Part shown: positions 46,401 to 55,641 of the stretch, one piece after another
How the letters are laid out: every line of letters begins with the position of its first letter
Numbering within the stretch: the first letter of the stretch is position 1
Assembly (NCBI GenBank): GCA_030512295.1
Contig: JAULSR010000007.1
Location: 186,001 to 250,000, forward strand
DNA length: 64,000 nucleotides
Reading direction: 5' to 3'
From: Bombardia bombarda
Taxonomy: Eukaryota > Ascomycota > Sordariomycetes > Sordariales > Lasiosphaeriaceae
Notes under the pieces: generated by a model
What the model saw: only the letters and a program-made list of their open reading frames with translations
Database searches by the model: none
Told to the model about the DNA's origin: nothing
Program-made: the position numbers and the translations under genes

Positions 46401-47900
46401 ACTATCGGCGTCGAGCTGGTCTCCAAGCCGAGCATTCTTATTTTCTTGGACGAGCCAACCTCGGGCCTCGACGGCCAATCGGCCTTTAATACGGTGCGGT
46501 TCCTCCGCAAGCTTGCCGATGTCGGCCAGGCCATTCTCGTCACCATTCATCAACCATCCGCCCAGCTGTTCGCCCAGTTTGACACTCTTCTGTTGCTGGC
46601 CAAGGGTGGAAAGACTGTTTATTTCGGCGACATTGGTGACAACGCTGAAACCGTCAAAAAGTATTTTGCCCGATATGATGCCCCCTGTCCCGTTAACGTC
46701 AATCCCGCCGAGTTCATGATCGATGTGGTCAGCGGAACCTTATCGCAAGGCCGCGATTGGAATCAGGTCTGGCTGTCATCACATGAACATGCTGCAATGG
46801 ACACAGAACTCGACCATATCATCAGCACCGCCGCCGCCCGTCCGCCGGGTACCCAAGACGATGGCCACGAGTTTGCCATGCCGTTGTGGGATCAAATCAA
46901 GGTAGTGACTACCCGTTGCAACGTTGCCCTGTATAGGAACCGCGACTACATCAACAACAAGGTGGCGCTGCATATCGGTTGCGCTCTATTCAACGGTTTC
47001 TCTTTCTGGATGATTGGCGACTCGGTTGGCGATACCCAGCTCAAGTTGTTTACCGTCTTCAACTGGCTGTTCGTTTGTCCAGGAGTTATAGCGCAACTTC
47101 AGCCGTTGTTCATATCGAGGAGGGACGTCTACCAAGGACGAGAACAGAAGTCTAGAACATACTCCTGGATTGCCTTTGTTACGGGTCTCATTGTCTCTGA
47201 GATCCCGTACTTATGCATTTGCGCTGTTTTATACTTTGTCTGTTGGCACTACACAGTTGGGTTTCCCGTTGCCTCTTCCAGGGCGGGAGGCGCTTTTTTT
47301 GTTGTACTCATGTATGAGTTTGTTTATACTGGTATCGGCCAGTTCGTCGCCGCCTATGCCCCCAACGCAGTCACAGCATCACTCGCCAATCCTCTCCTTA
47401 TTGGAACACTGGTTTCCTTCTGTGGTGTTCTTGTTCCTTATCAGCAGATTCAAGAATTTTGGCGTTATTGGGTATGTTTTATTTTCTGTCACTGCTTAGA
47501 TCCTTTGAAGCTAACGAGTCTCAAGTTATATTGGCTCAACCCTTTCAATTACTTGATGGGAAGTGTCCTTGTGTTCGACCTTTGGGATGCAGAGATCAAC
47601 TGTAATGACCTCGAGTTCGCTATCTTCGACCCCCCCAACAGCACCACCTGCGGCGAATATTTGACTGCATATATGCAAGGTCTCGGCGCAAGCTCCAATC
47701 TGATCAACCCTAACGCTACTGCATCTTGCCGCGTCTGCCAGTACTCGAGTGGAAGCGACTACTTGAAAACTATCAACCTGATGGAGTATTACTATGGATG
47801 GCGCGATGCTGCCATTGTGGTTATCTTTGCCCTCAGCTCTTATGCGCTCGTGTTTGGACTCATGAAGTTGCGCACGAAGACGTCCAAGAAGGCGGAGTAG
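43488..47900 (+). CDS. PDR-type ABC transporter (ABCG full transporter)
   Basis: Three exons: 43488-45323, 45381-47471 and 47526-47900, 1433 aa, normal for the PDR subfamily. Intron 1 (GTAAGT...TTTTAG) joins GFIVM to AFIMYTGF. Intron 2 is 54 bp and in frame, so it can be read through, but removing it restores FWRYW/LYWLNPFNYLMGS, the family consensus. The order is NBD1-TMD1-NBD2-TMD2. NBD1 has GRPGSGCTT (Cys instead of Lys in Walker A, near residue 140), VSGGERKR and the Walker B variant VFCWDNSTRGLD. NBD2 has GASGAGKTT near 840, a degenerate signature LTVEQRKR and LIFLDEPTSGLD. This asymmetry is normal in PDR pumps. Such plasma-membrane proteins export azoles, plant defence compounds or fungal metabolites using ATP. 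The start is the ATG in CACAATGGAG. The divergent zinc-cluster gene is the likely regulator. Confidence 0.93.
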
Positions 47901-47913
47901 ACGAAAGGGGTTA

Positions 47914-47956
47914 GCGTCAGGGTAATGGGTCCATGGACCCATATTACCCCTGACGC
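47914..47956 (+). other. Near-perfect palindrome (hairpin) in the ABC 3' flank
   Basis: Arms GCGTCAGGGTAATGGGTCC and the complement of GGACCCATATTACCCCTGACGC pair with two small bulges around a central CCATGG. The structure starts 13 bp after the ABC transporter stop codon and would fold in RNA as well as DNA. Possible meanings: 3' UTR stability or termination element, or remnant of a fold-back mobile element. Confidence 0.75.
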
Positions 47957-48072
47957 CGGTAGACTCTTAGTCTCTTCTCTTCCCGTCCTCGATTGTCGTC
48001 ATTTTTTTTCCCTTGGCTAGGTCACGGTTGGATAGAGATGGAGACCGAGAGCGTTGCTCTGCGTTCACGTAT

Positions 48073-48306
48073 AGACCTTGTCGGTCATTGTTTCTTACCT
48101 GTCTTTATTTGTTTCTTTTTCTCATTTTATACTCGCTCGCATCAATCACTTAGATGGGTGATACGGAGGCTGCATAATAGATTCGGGCATTGGAGGCGTT
48201 AATGGGCAGCGATGGAGGGTGTCTTCATTTTCAGTAAGCTGCATCATACTTTTACTTGCTCTGTTTACCTACATTTAGAGTGGTAGATACCTTTTGGATA
48301 TATAGT
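48073..48306 (+). repeat. Dispersed repeat R1, copy B (plus orientation)
   Basis: Matches the reverse complement of 17041-17308 over almost its full length. Common blocks are AGACCTTGTCGGTCATT, TCGCATCAATCACTTAGATG, TAATAGATTCGGGCATTGG, AGTAAGCTGC and CTACATTTAGA-like text. Copy B is ~30 bp shorter because of indels. Confidence 0.75.
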
Positions 48307-48415
48307 TGTATACATACACGGGCGTATTGGTAAAAAGGCCACTCTCTACTGTAATTCCCACCGCCAACCATAATCACACTGACCAACCTCTTGAAGACAA
48401 GCTAAGTCTACATCC

Positions 48416-48580
48416 CTATCCCACCTACAATATCCCACGCAACTATCCCACCTGCAACTATCCCATCTGCAACTATTCTACTTATAACTATTCTATTAAT
48501 AAAGTCCGCTACCAGTTACCTGGTGGAATGAAATGCTGGGTGTTATAGAGTGGGGGTGATTTGGCTTTAGTCTTATAGGT
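48416..48580 (+). repeat. CAACTATCCCA-family dispersed element, copy 4
   Basis: Units CTATCCCACCTA, AATATCCCACG, CAACTATCCCACCTG, CAACTATCCCATCTG, CAACTATTCTACTTA and TAACTATTCTATTAA. The flank has ACCAGTTACCTGGTG and TGAAATGCTGGGTG (shared with the 54.5 kb copy) and then GAGTGGGGGTGATTTGGCTT (shared with the 36.3 kb copy). Confidence 0.75.
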
Positions 48581-48650
48581 AGGCAGGTAGGTAGGCAGGT
48601 AGGTAGGCAGGTAGGTAGGCAGGTAGGTAGGCAGGTAGGTAGGCAGGTAC
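48581..48650. repeat. GTAGGTAGGCAG 12-bp microsatellite
   Basis: About five and a half perfect 12-bp units made of GTAG and GCAG tetranucleotides, immediately downstream of the copy-4 element. Confidence 0.85.
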
Positions 48651-49411
48651 GTACATTGGCGGCAAACTTGGAGGTATCACACTATTCAAGGACCTTTTCA
48701 ACAGTACGTCGCGAGGCTCTCTACATTTCTACTTCATGCGCTCTTATGTATAGAGCCACCAGGTCAGGAACCTGTTCTGACTTTCGAACGTGACTTGTCC
48801 AAGACCACCAGCGCCCAATATTATCTAAACACTCTGAATACATAGCATTGATGCATGGTGGCTTATATAGCAATCAGTCTGAGCTAGGCAGACTCGAGGA
48901 ACTTGGGTGAAAAAAGGCGATAGTCGGAGCCTTCTCAAGCCAGTCGGTCTGGCGGTTGTCGGATTATCAGAGAACCAGCCTATTTGAGATCGATGTTGAC
49001 GACCCAAGCAAAGAAGCGATGGTAAGGCCTACCGTTGCCCTCGATGAAGCTATTGAAGTAAACTGTGTCTGCATCGGGGGTTGGTGTTGCACAGGGGAGG
49101 GGCTGGTGGACTCAGGTGACAAGAACTCACTCGTGGCCCAGCTACGGCTGGCAATAACCAAGAAAAATTAATCGGCATGAATGGCCGCTTTCATCCTAAT
49201 CTTTCTTGCCTGGGCCTAGACCTGGATTATCACGGTATTGCAAAGTGGTAGCTATCGAGTGGGCGAAAGTTCTCGAAGGCTCCACGTCCAACGACGCAAC
49301 CGCCCCTCTGTCACGCCACCGGCACCTGACATTTAATGCGTGCGCGAAAGTCGCCAATATCGTCACCCAACATCCCATCGCCGTCACTGTGAACTTGAAC
49401 AGCCAGCCACC

Positions 49412-50092
49412 ATGACTGCCTCAGCCCCCCGAACCCATCACATCTATATCGTCGGCGCCCAATGCACGGGCAAGACGTCAATCGTCAGCGCGCTGGAATC
49501 ACACTTTGGTGAAGGCAGCAGCGACAACCGGCCAGTCATCGTCCGAGACGTCGCTCGAAACGTGCTCGCGCAGCACAGCTTCACCCCAGCCGATATCACC
49601 TCCTCTTCTGACCGCTGCCTGGCCCTCCAGAAGCTTATACTCGAGGCTCAAGCGCAAACCGAGAAGACTGCCCTCGAGCAGCCCGACTGCAAGTTTCTGA
49701 TCTCAGACGGCAGCGGCGTCGACCCCATCTCGTGCTGCATGCGATACATCGGTCAAGATGGAGCCGCAGCCCTCCTCGAGACCACCGAGTGGCATGAGCT
49801 GGAAGCCAGGTTGAGGACCTCGCTGATTGTGGTGTGCGAAGCCGCGGTCGACCGATTGACTGATGATGGGGTGCGGCTCACGCCGAGCGAATACGAGGAC
49901 TGGAGGGCCTTTCACGTCTTGTCCTGTGGCCTGCTCGATCGTCTGGGACTAGACTATGTTGTCTTACCATGCGAGATTACGCAACTGTCGGATCAGGTTG
50001 ACTTTATCTTATCGCGATGGCGAGCGAGGGCGTCTGGGATGGAGACGAGCGGATCGAGTTTGTCGGGTGGTGGTGTTTGGGGGCTATCGTAA
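49412..50092 (+). CDS. P-loop ATPase/kinase-like protein (AAA_28, NadR-like fold)
   Basis: Single exon, 226 aa. The ATG in CACCATGACT is chosen; the open frame extends 24 codons upstream without ATG. A Walker A motif GAQCTGKTS lies at residues 15-23 straight after a beta strand (HIYIVG), and FLISDGSGVDPISC near residue 95 fits the Walker B/DxxxxDP position of small nucleotide kinases. Overall length and motif layout resemble the AAA_28 (NadR/Ttd14-like) group of P-loop proteins. In fungi these are mostly uncharacterised; a nucleotide or nicotinamide-riboside kinase activity is only a possibility. The tail from about residue 210 (MSGSSLSGGG-like Gly/Ser) is disordered. It is co-directional with the permease 400 bp downstream but has its own promoter. 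Confidence 0.75.
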   Translation: MTASAPRTHHIYIVGAQCTGKTSIVSALESHFGEGSSDNRPVIVRDVARNVLAQHSFTPADITSSSDRCLALQKLILEAQAQTEKTALEQPDCKFLISDGSGVDPISCCMRYIGQDGAAALLETTEWHELEARLRTSLIVVCEAAVDRLTDDGVRLTPSEYEDWRAFHVLSCGLLDRLGLDYVVLPCEITQLSDQVDFILSRWRARASGMETSGSSLSGGGVWGLS

Positions 50093-50500
50093 TTGAGTCA
50101 GGCAGGCAGAGCTTGATTTAGGGAGATTAATGCAAATGTCCATCTTCTCGCAAGGTTGTGGCTCGGAAATAAATAATTGACATTCCCGTTTTGCCGTCGT
50201 TGTGTTGTCCCTGTGGCAGGAGCCCTGAGCTCTGCTCCTTCCTCGAGTAAGTGTTGAATTGGACCTGCTCCACACCCTCTGCTTTTCTCGCACCAAGCAG
50301 CGCACATCTTGATCGGAAATAAACACGATGAAACATCACAGCCATCTAGCGTGGTGCTGATAGCTCAACCCCGCAAGATACCAGACCTGACCGACCAGGG
50401 CCTTATCTTTGCCAAGAATCGACGCCGGACGATTAAAACCCCCCAACGAAATTCAAACGATGCGCGAACCTGACCTTTGAACAACATTCATCCATCGATC
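50093..50500. other. Short spacer before the permease gene
   Basis: About 410 bp of promoter-like DNA; no gene or clear motif seen. Confidence 0.4.
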
Positions 50501-52105
50501 ATGATGACCTCGACCACCGCCATGGCGGAAAAACACGAAGAAACAACAAGACAGGCTGCCGAGACCGAGACCGAGACCGAGACCGATATCAATGTCAACG
50601 ATTCAGGCCACATACAAGAGGTGTCGCGCCAATTCAATCTCGTCTCGCTGGCGGGCGTCGGTCTCGTCGTCGGCAACGTCTGGCCAGCCATTGGCGGATC
50701 GATACTGGTGGCCATCTTCAATGGTGGGCCTCCTGGAGTGCTGTACGAGTTCATTGCCGTTTCGGTTCTGTACTGGACGGTGGCGGCCAGCATCGCCGAG
50801 CTCGCCAGCGCCATCCCTTCGTCGGCGGGTGTCTATCACTGGGCCTCGGTGACGGCTGGGCCAGGGTCAAGCTGGGGCCGCGTGTTGGGCTTCTTCGCCG
50901 GCTGGTGGAACTACCTTGCCTGGGTTCTTGGGGCCGCGAGCATCGCATCGATTCTGGGCAACACCATCGTGCAGATGTATGCCCTCAACCACGCCGACAG
51001 CGGCTTCGTGGCTCGTCCGTGGCACGTCTTCATCGTTTACCTGATAGCGACCTGGCTTGCGTGTGCTGCCGTTTGCTTAGGAAACAAAGCGATGCCGCGC
51101 GTCAATAGCTTTGGTGTGTTTGCGATTCTGGCTGGCTTTCTGATCACCGTCATTGTCGTGGTCGCCATGCCCGGGCGAGATGGACGGCCGCCACACGCAT
51201 CATCGGCCTTTGTTTGGACAGAGTGGACTGCCGACGTGGGCTACCCCGACGGCTTCGTTTTCGTCGCCGGCATGCTCAACGGCGCCTTCAGCGTTGGCGC
51301 AGTCGATGCTACAACCCACCTCGCAGAGGAAATCCCGAACCCACATGTCAACGTACCCCGGGCCATTGGGCTGCAGATGGGCATCGGCTTCGTCACGGGT
51401 CTCTGCTACCTCATCGCCATCATGTACGCCATCCACGACTACGATGCCCTCTTTGCCTCGCCCTACCCCATTGCCGAAATCTACCTGCAGGCAACAGGCT
51501 CTGTTGCCGGCGCCACAGGCCTCTTGGCACTCATCATGGCGTGCATCGGCCTGACCGTCGTGGGGCTCTACATCACCTGCGGCCGCACGCTCTGGGCGCT
51601 CGCACGAGACCGCGCAACGCCATTCTCCGCCGAGCTTGGCCACGTCCACCAGTCCTTGGGCGTCCCTCTATGGTCGACTATCAGCTCAGCGGCACTGGTG
51701 ACCGTCCTAGGTTGCATCTACGTTGGCAGCACCACCGCTTTCAACGCCTTTGTCGGCAGCTTTATCTTGCTGTCGAGCAGCTCATTCCTGGCTGCCGTTC
51801 TGCCCAATCTCTTGACCGGTCGTACGAATATCACTTACGGGCCCTTCCACATGCGCGGATGGGTTGGCTTTGCTGTCAACGGTGTTGCCTGTGGCTACAT
51901 GCTCGCCTGGTTCGTCATTTACTGCTTCCCCTATTACCTGCCAGTGGCTGCGGCAGACATGAACTACGCAAGTCTTATCTGGGGCGGATTGACCGTGATG
52001 GTGGCAATGTGGTGGTTTTTGGGCGCGAGAAACGGATATGAAGGGCCGAAGACCACTGGTGGCTTTTTACCAAACGCAGAAACGGCTATGGGGAGGGCCG
52101 CATAG
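50501..52105 (+). CDS. APC-superfamily permease (amino acid/choline type) 1
   Basis: Single exon, 534 aa, start at the ATG in GATCATGATGACC (a second ATG follows directly). A hydrophilic N-tail contains a (ET)n run encoded by GAGACC repeats. Twelve hydrophobic helices follow. The family entry motif FNLVSLAGVGLVVGNVWPAIGGSI corresponds to helix 1, and AEEIPNPHVNVPRAI is the conserved loop of fungal amino-acid/choline permeases (AEEVxNPxxxVPRAI). GSTTAFNAFVGSF and LLSSSSFLAAVLP belong to helices 9-10. These proteins are proton-coupled importers in the plasma membrane for amino acids, GABA, choline or related amines. The substrate cannot be told from sequence. Lack of introns contrasts with the second permease at 58.8 kb, to which it is only distantly similar. 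Confidence 0.9.
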   Translation: MMTSTTAMAEKHEETTRQAAETETETETDINVNDSGHIQEVSRQFNLVSLAGVGLVVGNVWPAIGGSILVAIFNGGPPGVLYEFIAVSVLYWTVAASIAELASAIPSSAGVYHWASVTAGPGSSWGRVLGFFAGWWNYLAWVLGAASIASILGNTIVQMYALNHADSGFVARPWHVFIVYLIATWLACAAVCLGNKAMPRVNSFGVFAILAGFLITVIVVVAMPGRDGRPPHASSAFVWTEWTADVGYPDGFVFVAGMLNGAFSVGAVDATTHLAEEIPNPHVNVPRAIGLQMGIGFVTGLCYLIAIMYAIHDYDALFASPYPIAEIYLQATGSVAGATGLLALIMACIGLTVVGLYITCGRTLWALARDRATPFSAELGHVHQSLGVPLWSTISSAALVTVLGCIYVGSTTAFNAFVGSFILLSSSSFLAAVLPNLLTGRTNITYGPFHMRGWVGFAVNGVACGYMLAWFVIYCFPYYLPVAAADMNYASLIWGGLTVMVAMWWFLGARNGYEGPKTTGGFLPNAETAMGRAA

Positions 52106-52779
52106 AGGCAGGACATTGTTTAGGACTGGTCTACATAGTCCAAAGGACAGGGATGCTGGTCGAAACTCTTCAAATTAACGAAAGAACGACCCATTTTAAT
52201 TAAATAAAAACAGACAGTTGTATTAAATAGACATAGAAATTTTCAAGCGTTGAAAGAGGGTTTTTTGGTCGTGAGACTGCTGCGAATTGAAATTTTGACC
52301 GGGACCCCCCCCCCCCCCCTTGCCCAAAGTCCCGCGCTAACAAACGAACCAGGCCCCTATTGTATTCTGCAGAAACCAAGGCTGGGAGCTGCTTCATCAT
52401 CTTTTCATCGCCGGACCGCGACTGCCCTTAGCGTCAGGGGTGCAGGTCGGCGTCGCCCAACTCGACGGGAACTCGACGGGACTTGCTAGCCGAGGCCATG
52501 GCCCCTTTTGGCACATGGGCTACGACCCTCCGTCTTGAATGCTACACCCCGTACCGTGGTCTCGGAACATGCACGCTTCAGTCCTGGATTGGCGGAGATG
52601 CGGTCGTCAAGGTTCCGGTCCATGATTAATTACTTACATGTACACCGCATGCAGAACTATATCATGATGCACTTTTTTTTTTTTTTTAATTCCATGTTGT
52701 CTAGGTTTGTCTCTGACAGGGCAGGCAAAAGAACGGTCCTTACTCGTCTCCCCCCATCTTGGCTGCTTCAGCCATCGCC
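52106..52779. other. Spacer with C- and T-runs before the mannanase gene
   Basis: Contains a C14-like run near 52305-52318 and a T16-like run near 52672-52687. No gene seen. Confidence 0.45.
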
Positions 52780-54399
52780 ATGTTGAAGCTCAGTGGTATG
52801 GTCTTTGGGCTCGCCCTTGCGCTTAGTAGTGCACCCGTCCACGCAAGAAGCTGCCAGCAAGAAGCCCAAACTCTCGAGGCCGAGGATGCTGTTCTCACCG
52901 GAACGCGCGTTGAGACATCCCTGGCAGGGTACTCGGGAAGTGGCTATGTCAACGGATTCGACGATGGAGCAGACAAGATCACGTTCAATGTCGCCTCTGG
53001 CACTGCCAAGTTGTATGACCTCACCATCCGATACGCCGGCATTTACGGCGAGAAGCGAACATCGGTCATCCTCAACAACAGCGGCGCAAGCACCGAGGTC
53101 CTTCTGCCCGCTACCGAGTCGTTTTCCACTGTTTCCGCTGGCCAAGTGCTGCTGAAGGCCGGAAATAATTCAATCGAGATTGCGAACAATTGGGGATGGT
53201 GAGTTTCAATATTTCTGCCATGGCTTAATGTTTTGCTGACGGTCTGCAGGTATCTCATTGACTACATCTCCATCGAGCCGGCTGCCCCTCGACCCGCCCA
53301 TAACATCACCGCTGGTCTGGTCAACCCTAACGCGGGTTCAGGCACGAAGATACTCTACAAATATCTCCGGTCCATCTACGGAAAGAAGATCCTGTCGGGT
53401 CAACAAGATGTCTCATGGGCAGACTGGATAACCCAGCAGATCGGCCGCACCCCTGCCGTTGTATCGGTCGATCTGATCGATTACAGCCCATCCCGGGTCG
53501 AGCGCGGCACGGTCGGCACCTCGGTCGAGGAGGCCATTACTCACCACGCCCGCGGCGGACTTATCAGCGTCATGTGGCATTGGAATGCACCGACAGGATT
53601 GTACGACACAGACGAAAACAAATGGTGGTCTGGCTTCTATACCAGGGCTACCGACTTCGACGTCCAGGCCACGCTCAGCGATCCCACCAGCGCCAACTAC
53701 ACCCTCCTGATCCGTGATATCGATGCCATCGCCGTCCAACTCAAGCGTCTTCAGGCAGCCGGCGTCTCCATCCTCTGGCGCCCTCTTCACGAGGCCGAGG
53801 GCGGCTGGTTCTGGTGGGGCGCCAAGGGCCCCGGGCCCGCCAAGCAGCTCTATGCCCTCCTGTATGAGCGTCTGACAAACCACCACGAGCTCAACAACTT
53901 GATCTGGATTTGGAACTCGGTATCTGCAGATTGGTACCCCGGAGACGAAACCGTCGACATCGTCAGCACCGATGTTTATGCCCAGGGCAACGGGGTAAGT
54001 GTGACTGCCACCCGCCCTGTCGGGTAGTTTTGCTAACTGGCCGTGTCACTCCAGCCCATGTCAGCGCAGTATGACCAGCTTGTCCAGTTAGGAAGCGATA
54101 CGAAGATGATTGCAGCTGCCGAGGTCGGCGCGGCCCCTCTACCGTCCTTGCTACAGGCTTATGGGGCCCACTGGCTGTACTTTTGCGTCTGGAGCGACAC
54201 CTTCATCAACAATGCAGAGTGGAATTCTCTGGATACTCTACGTGAGGTACGTATAATTGAGCAGCCATATAAGGCCAATTTAGTGTTTCTATTTCGTATT
54301 TAGAGGCCGCTAACCAAGCCACAGATCTATGGAAGTGAATATGTTCTTACTCTGGATGAGGTCCAGGACTGGCGGGCAGTTGGGTCAGCAGCTTCATAA
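52780..54399 (+). CDS. Secreted beta-mannanase, GH26 with N-terminal CBM35
   Basis: Four exons: 52780-53198, 53250-53994, 54055-54246 and 54325-54399, 476 aa. All joins keep frame: ANNWGW/YLIDYISIE, AQGNG/PMSAQYD and DTLRE/IYGSEYV. Signal peptide is about residues 1-23 (VFGLALALSSAPVHA). A CBM35-type module (EAEDAVLTGTRVETSLAGYSGSGYVNGFDD...NWGWYLIDYISIE) covers about 30-160 and is split by intron 1 near its end. The GH26 catalytic domain runs from about 170 (ILSGQQDVSWADW) with HWNAPTG. The acid/base is Glu321 in LHEAEGGWFWWG and the nucleophile Glu411 in AAEVGAAP. GH26 enzymes cut beta-1,4-mannan and galactomannan outside the cell, and CBM35 binds mannan or decorated xylan. It stands alone, without a linked mannose regulator. 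Confidence 0.93.
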
Positions 54400-55641
54400 A
54401 TGCAGTCATTCAAACTACCGGACTGGGTAGGTCTACAAAAACCCCGTACCTTACATAGCCCAAACTACCACGTACGACTTATCTCACCTACAATTATCCC
54501 ACCTACAACTATCCATCACATTTACAAGTATGTATGTCACCGGTTGCCCAGTGAGTTGAAATGTTGTGTGCAATGGGGAGTCTTTTTACGGTACGGTACG
54601 TTGCGAACCTCTCTGTATACCGATTTGGAGAGGGACACCTCTAAAAGAGGTTCCCAACACCGCAACCGCCACGCATACCCCTAACCCCGGCTGCAGCTGC
54701 ATACCGTCAAATTACCACCACCCCCCTATTATCATCCCTATCATCATGACAGCCAAGGATCGAATGGCCGGATGACTCGACGCCGGATCTGGTGACAGAT
54801 GGGAGATGGCCCCCTCACCAACGAGGCAGGAGCTCATTCGGGCGCTTTCCAATCCCAATATGAATTGACCGGGTCGTTTTCTTTTTCTTCCATGTTCTTT
54901 CTTTCCGGACAAATACATGGATCATCCAGTCCACTTATAAATGCCCCATGACTCCTGTTACGTGTTACGTGTTAGATTAGCAAACACCAAAGCCAATCCT
55001 ACTGGAAGCACCAGTCACTACAATAGACATAGAGTGGCAGCAAAAAAATGGAGGAGATCTGGACAAATCAGCAGCCATCCGCGGATAGAGGGTGCCCGCG
55101 GACTATCTTCTTCGGGCTTATGGCTTCGCAGCACAGTGCACGATCCGCGGCAAGGTTTACACTTTACACCTCAACCTCTCTTTTATACTTGACAGTGACT
55201 TGAGTTATTGATAGAGCGAATGCAACGTGGGAACTCTCGACGGAAGCCTATCCTGGTCCGCAGACGTACGTGGCCTTGGCTTGTGCCTTTCTCGTGCGTA
55301 CTTGGGTGCTATGTCACAATGGCCAGCACATGAAATGACTGGCTGGGTGGGAATACAAAGTTTGTGAGTTGGACAGTAAATCACAACCCGGCTTTTCATG
55401 TTCAATCTTGCTTATCTCTCTTCTTCGCCAAAACCATGAGACCGACCCAGATGACCAACGCCTACCAAAATACTATTAAAGTGGCCTACTTTACCTTTGG
55501 CCATGCTGCACGGCATCTCCGTTCTTGTCACATACCAGATATATAGGCTCTACGTAGCTTGCATCATAACCCTACATACCTACCTACAGGTGCTTAACAA
55601 CAGCCCTGCGACCTGCAACACCATTCGCGTGGAGCTACAAC
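54400..55641. other. Spacer with a CAACTATCCCA-family copy
   Basis: No gene supported. The first 200 bp hold repeat copy 5. ACATACCTACCTACAGG lies near 55573-55589. Confidence 0.45.
54480..54590 (+). repeat. CAACTATCCCA-family dispersed element, copy 5
   Basis: Units ACAATTATCCCACCT and ACAACTATCCATCACA, then the flank ACCGGTTGCCCAGTGAGTTG followed by AAATGTTGTGTG, matching ACCAGTTACCTGGTGGAATG and AAATGCTGGGTG of the 48.4 kb copy. Confidence 0.65.

Larger units (their letters stand above)
47901..49411. other. Spacer with palindrome and repeats (third repeat island)
   Basis: Contains, in order, a 43-nt imperfect palindrome just after the ABC stop codon, repeat R1 copy B, a CAACTATCCCA-family copy and a 12-bp microsatellite. 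No gene is supported; short frames near 48956-49171 have no domain. Confidence 0.55.

Noticed and set aside
47472..47525. Reading straight through the last 54 bp as ABC coding sequence
   Set aside because: In frame, but bounded by GTATGT and CAAG and interrupts the conserved FWRYW-LYWLNPFNYLMGS segment, so it is an intron.
28853..47900. Secondary-metabolite gene cluster
   Set aside because: An oxidase, a regulator and an ABC pump are present, but no PKS, NRPS, terpene or RiPP backbone gene can be seen.
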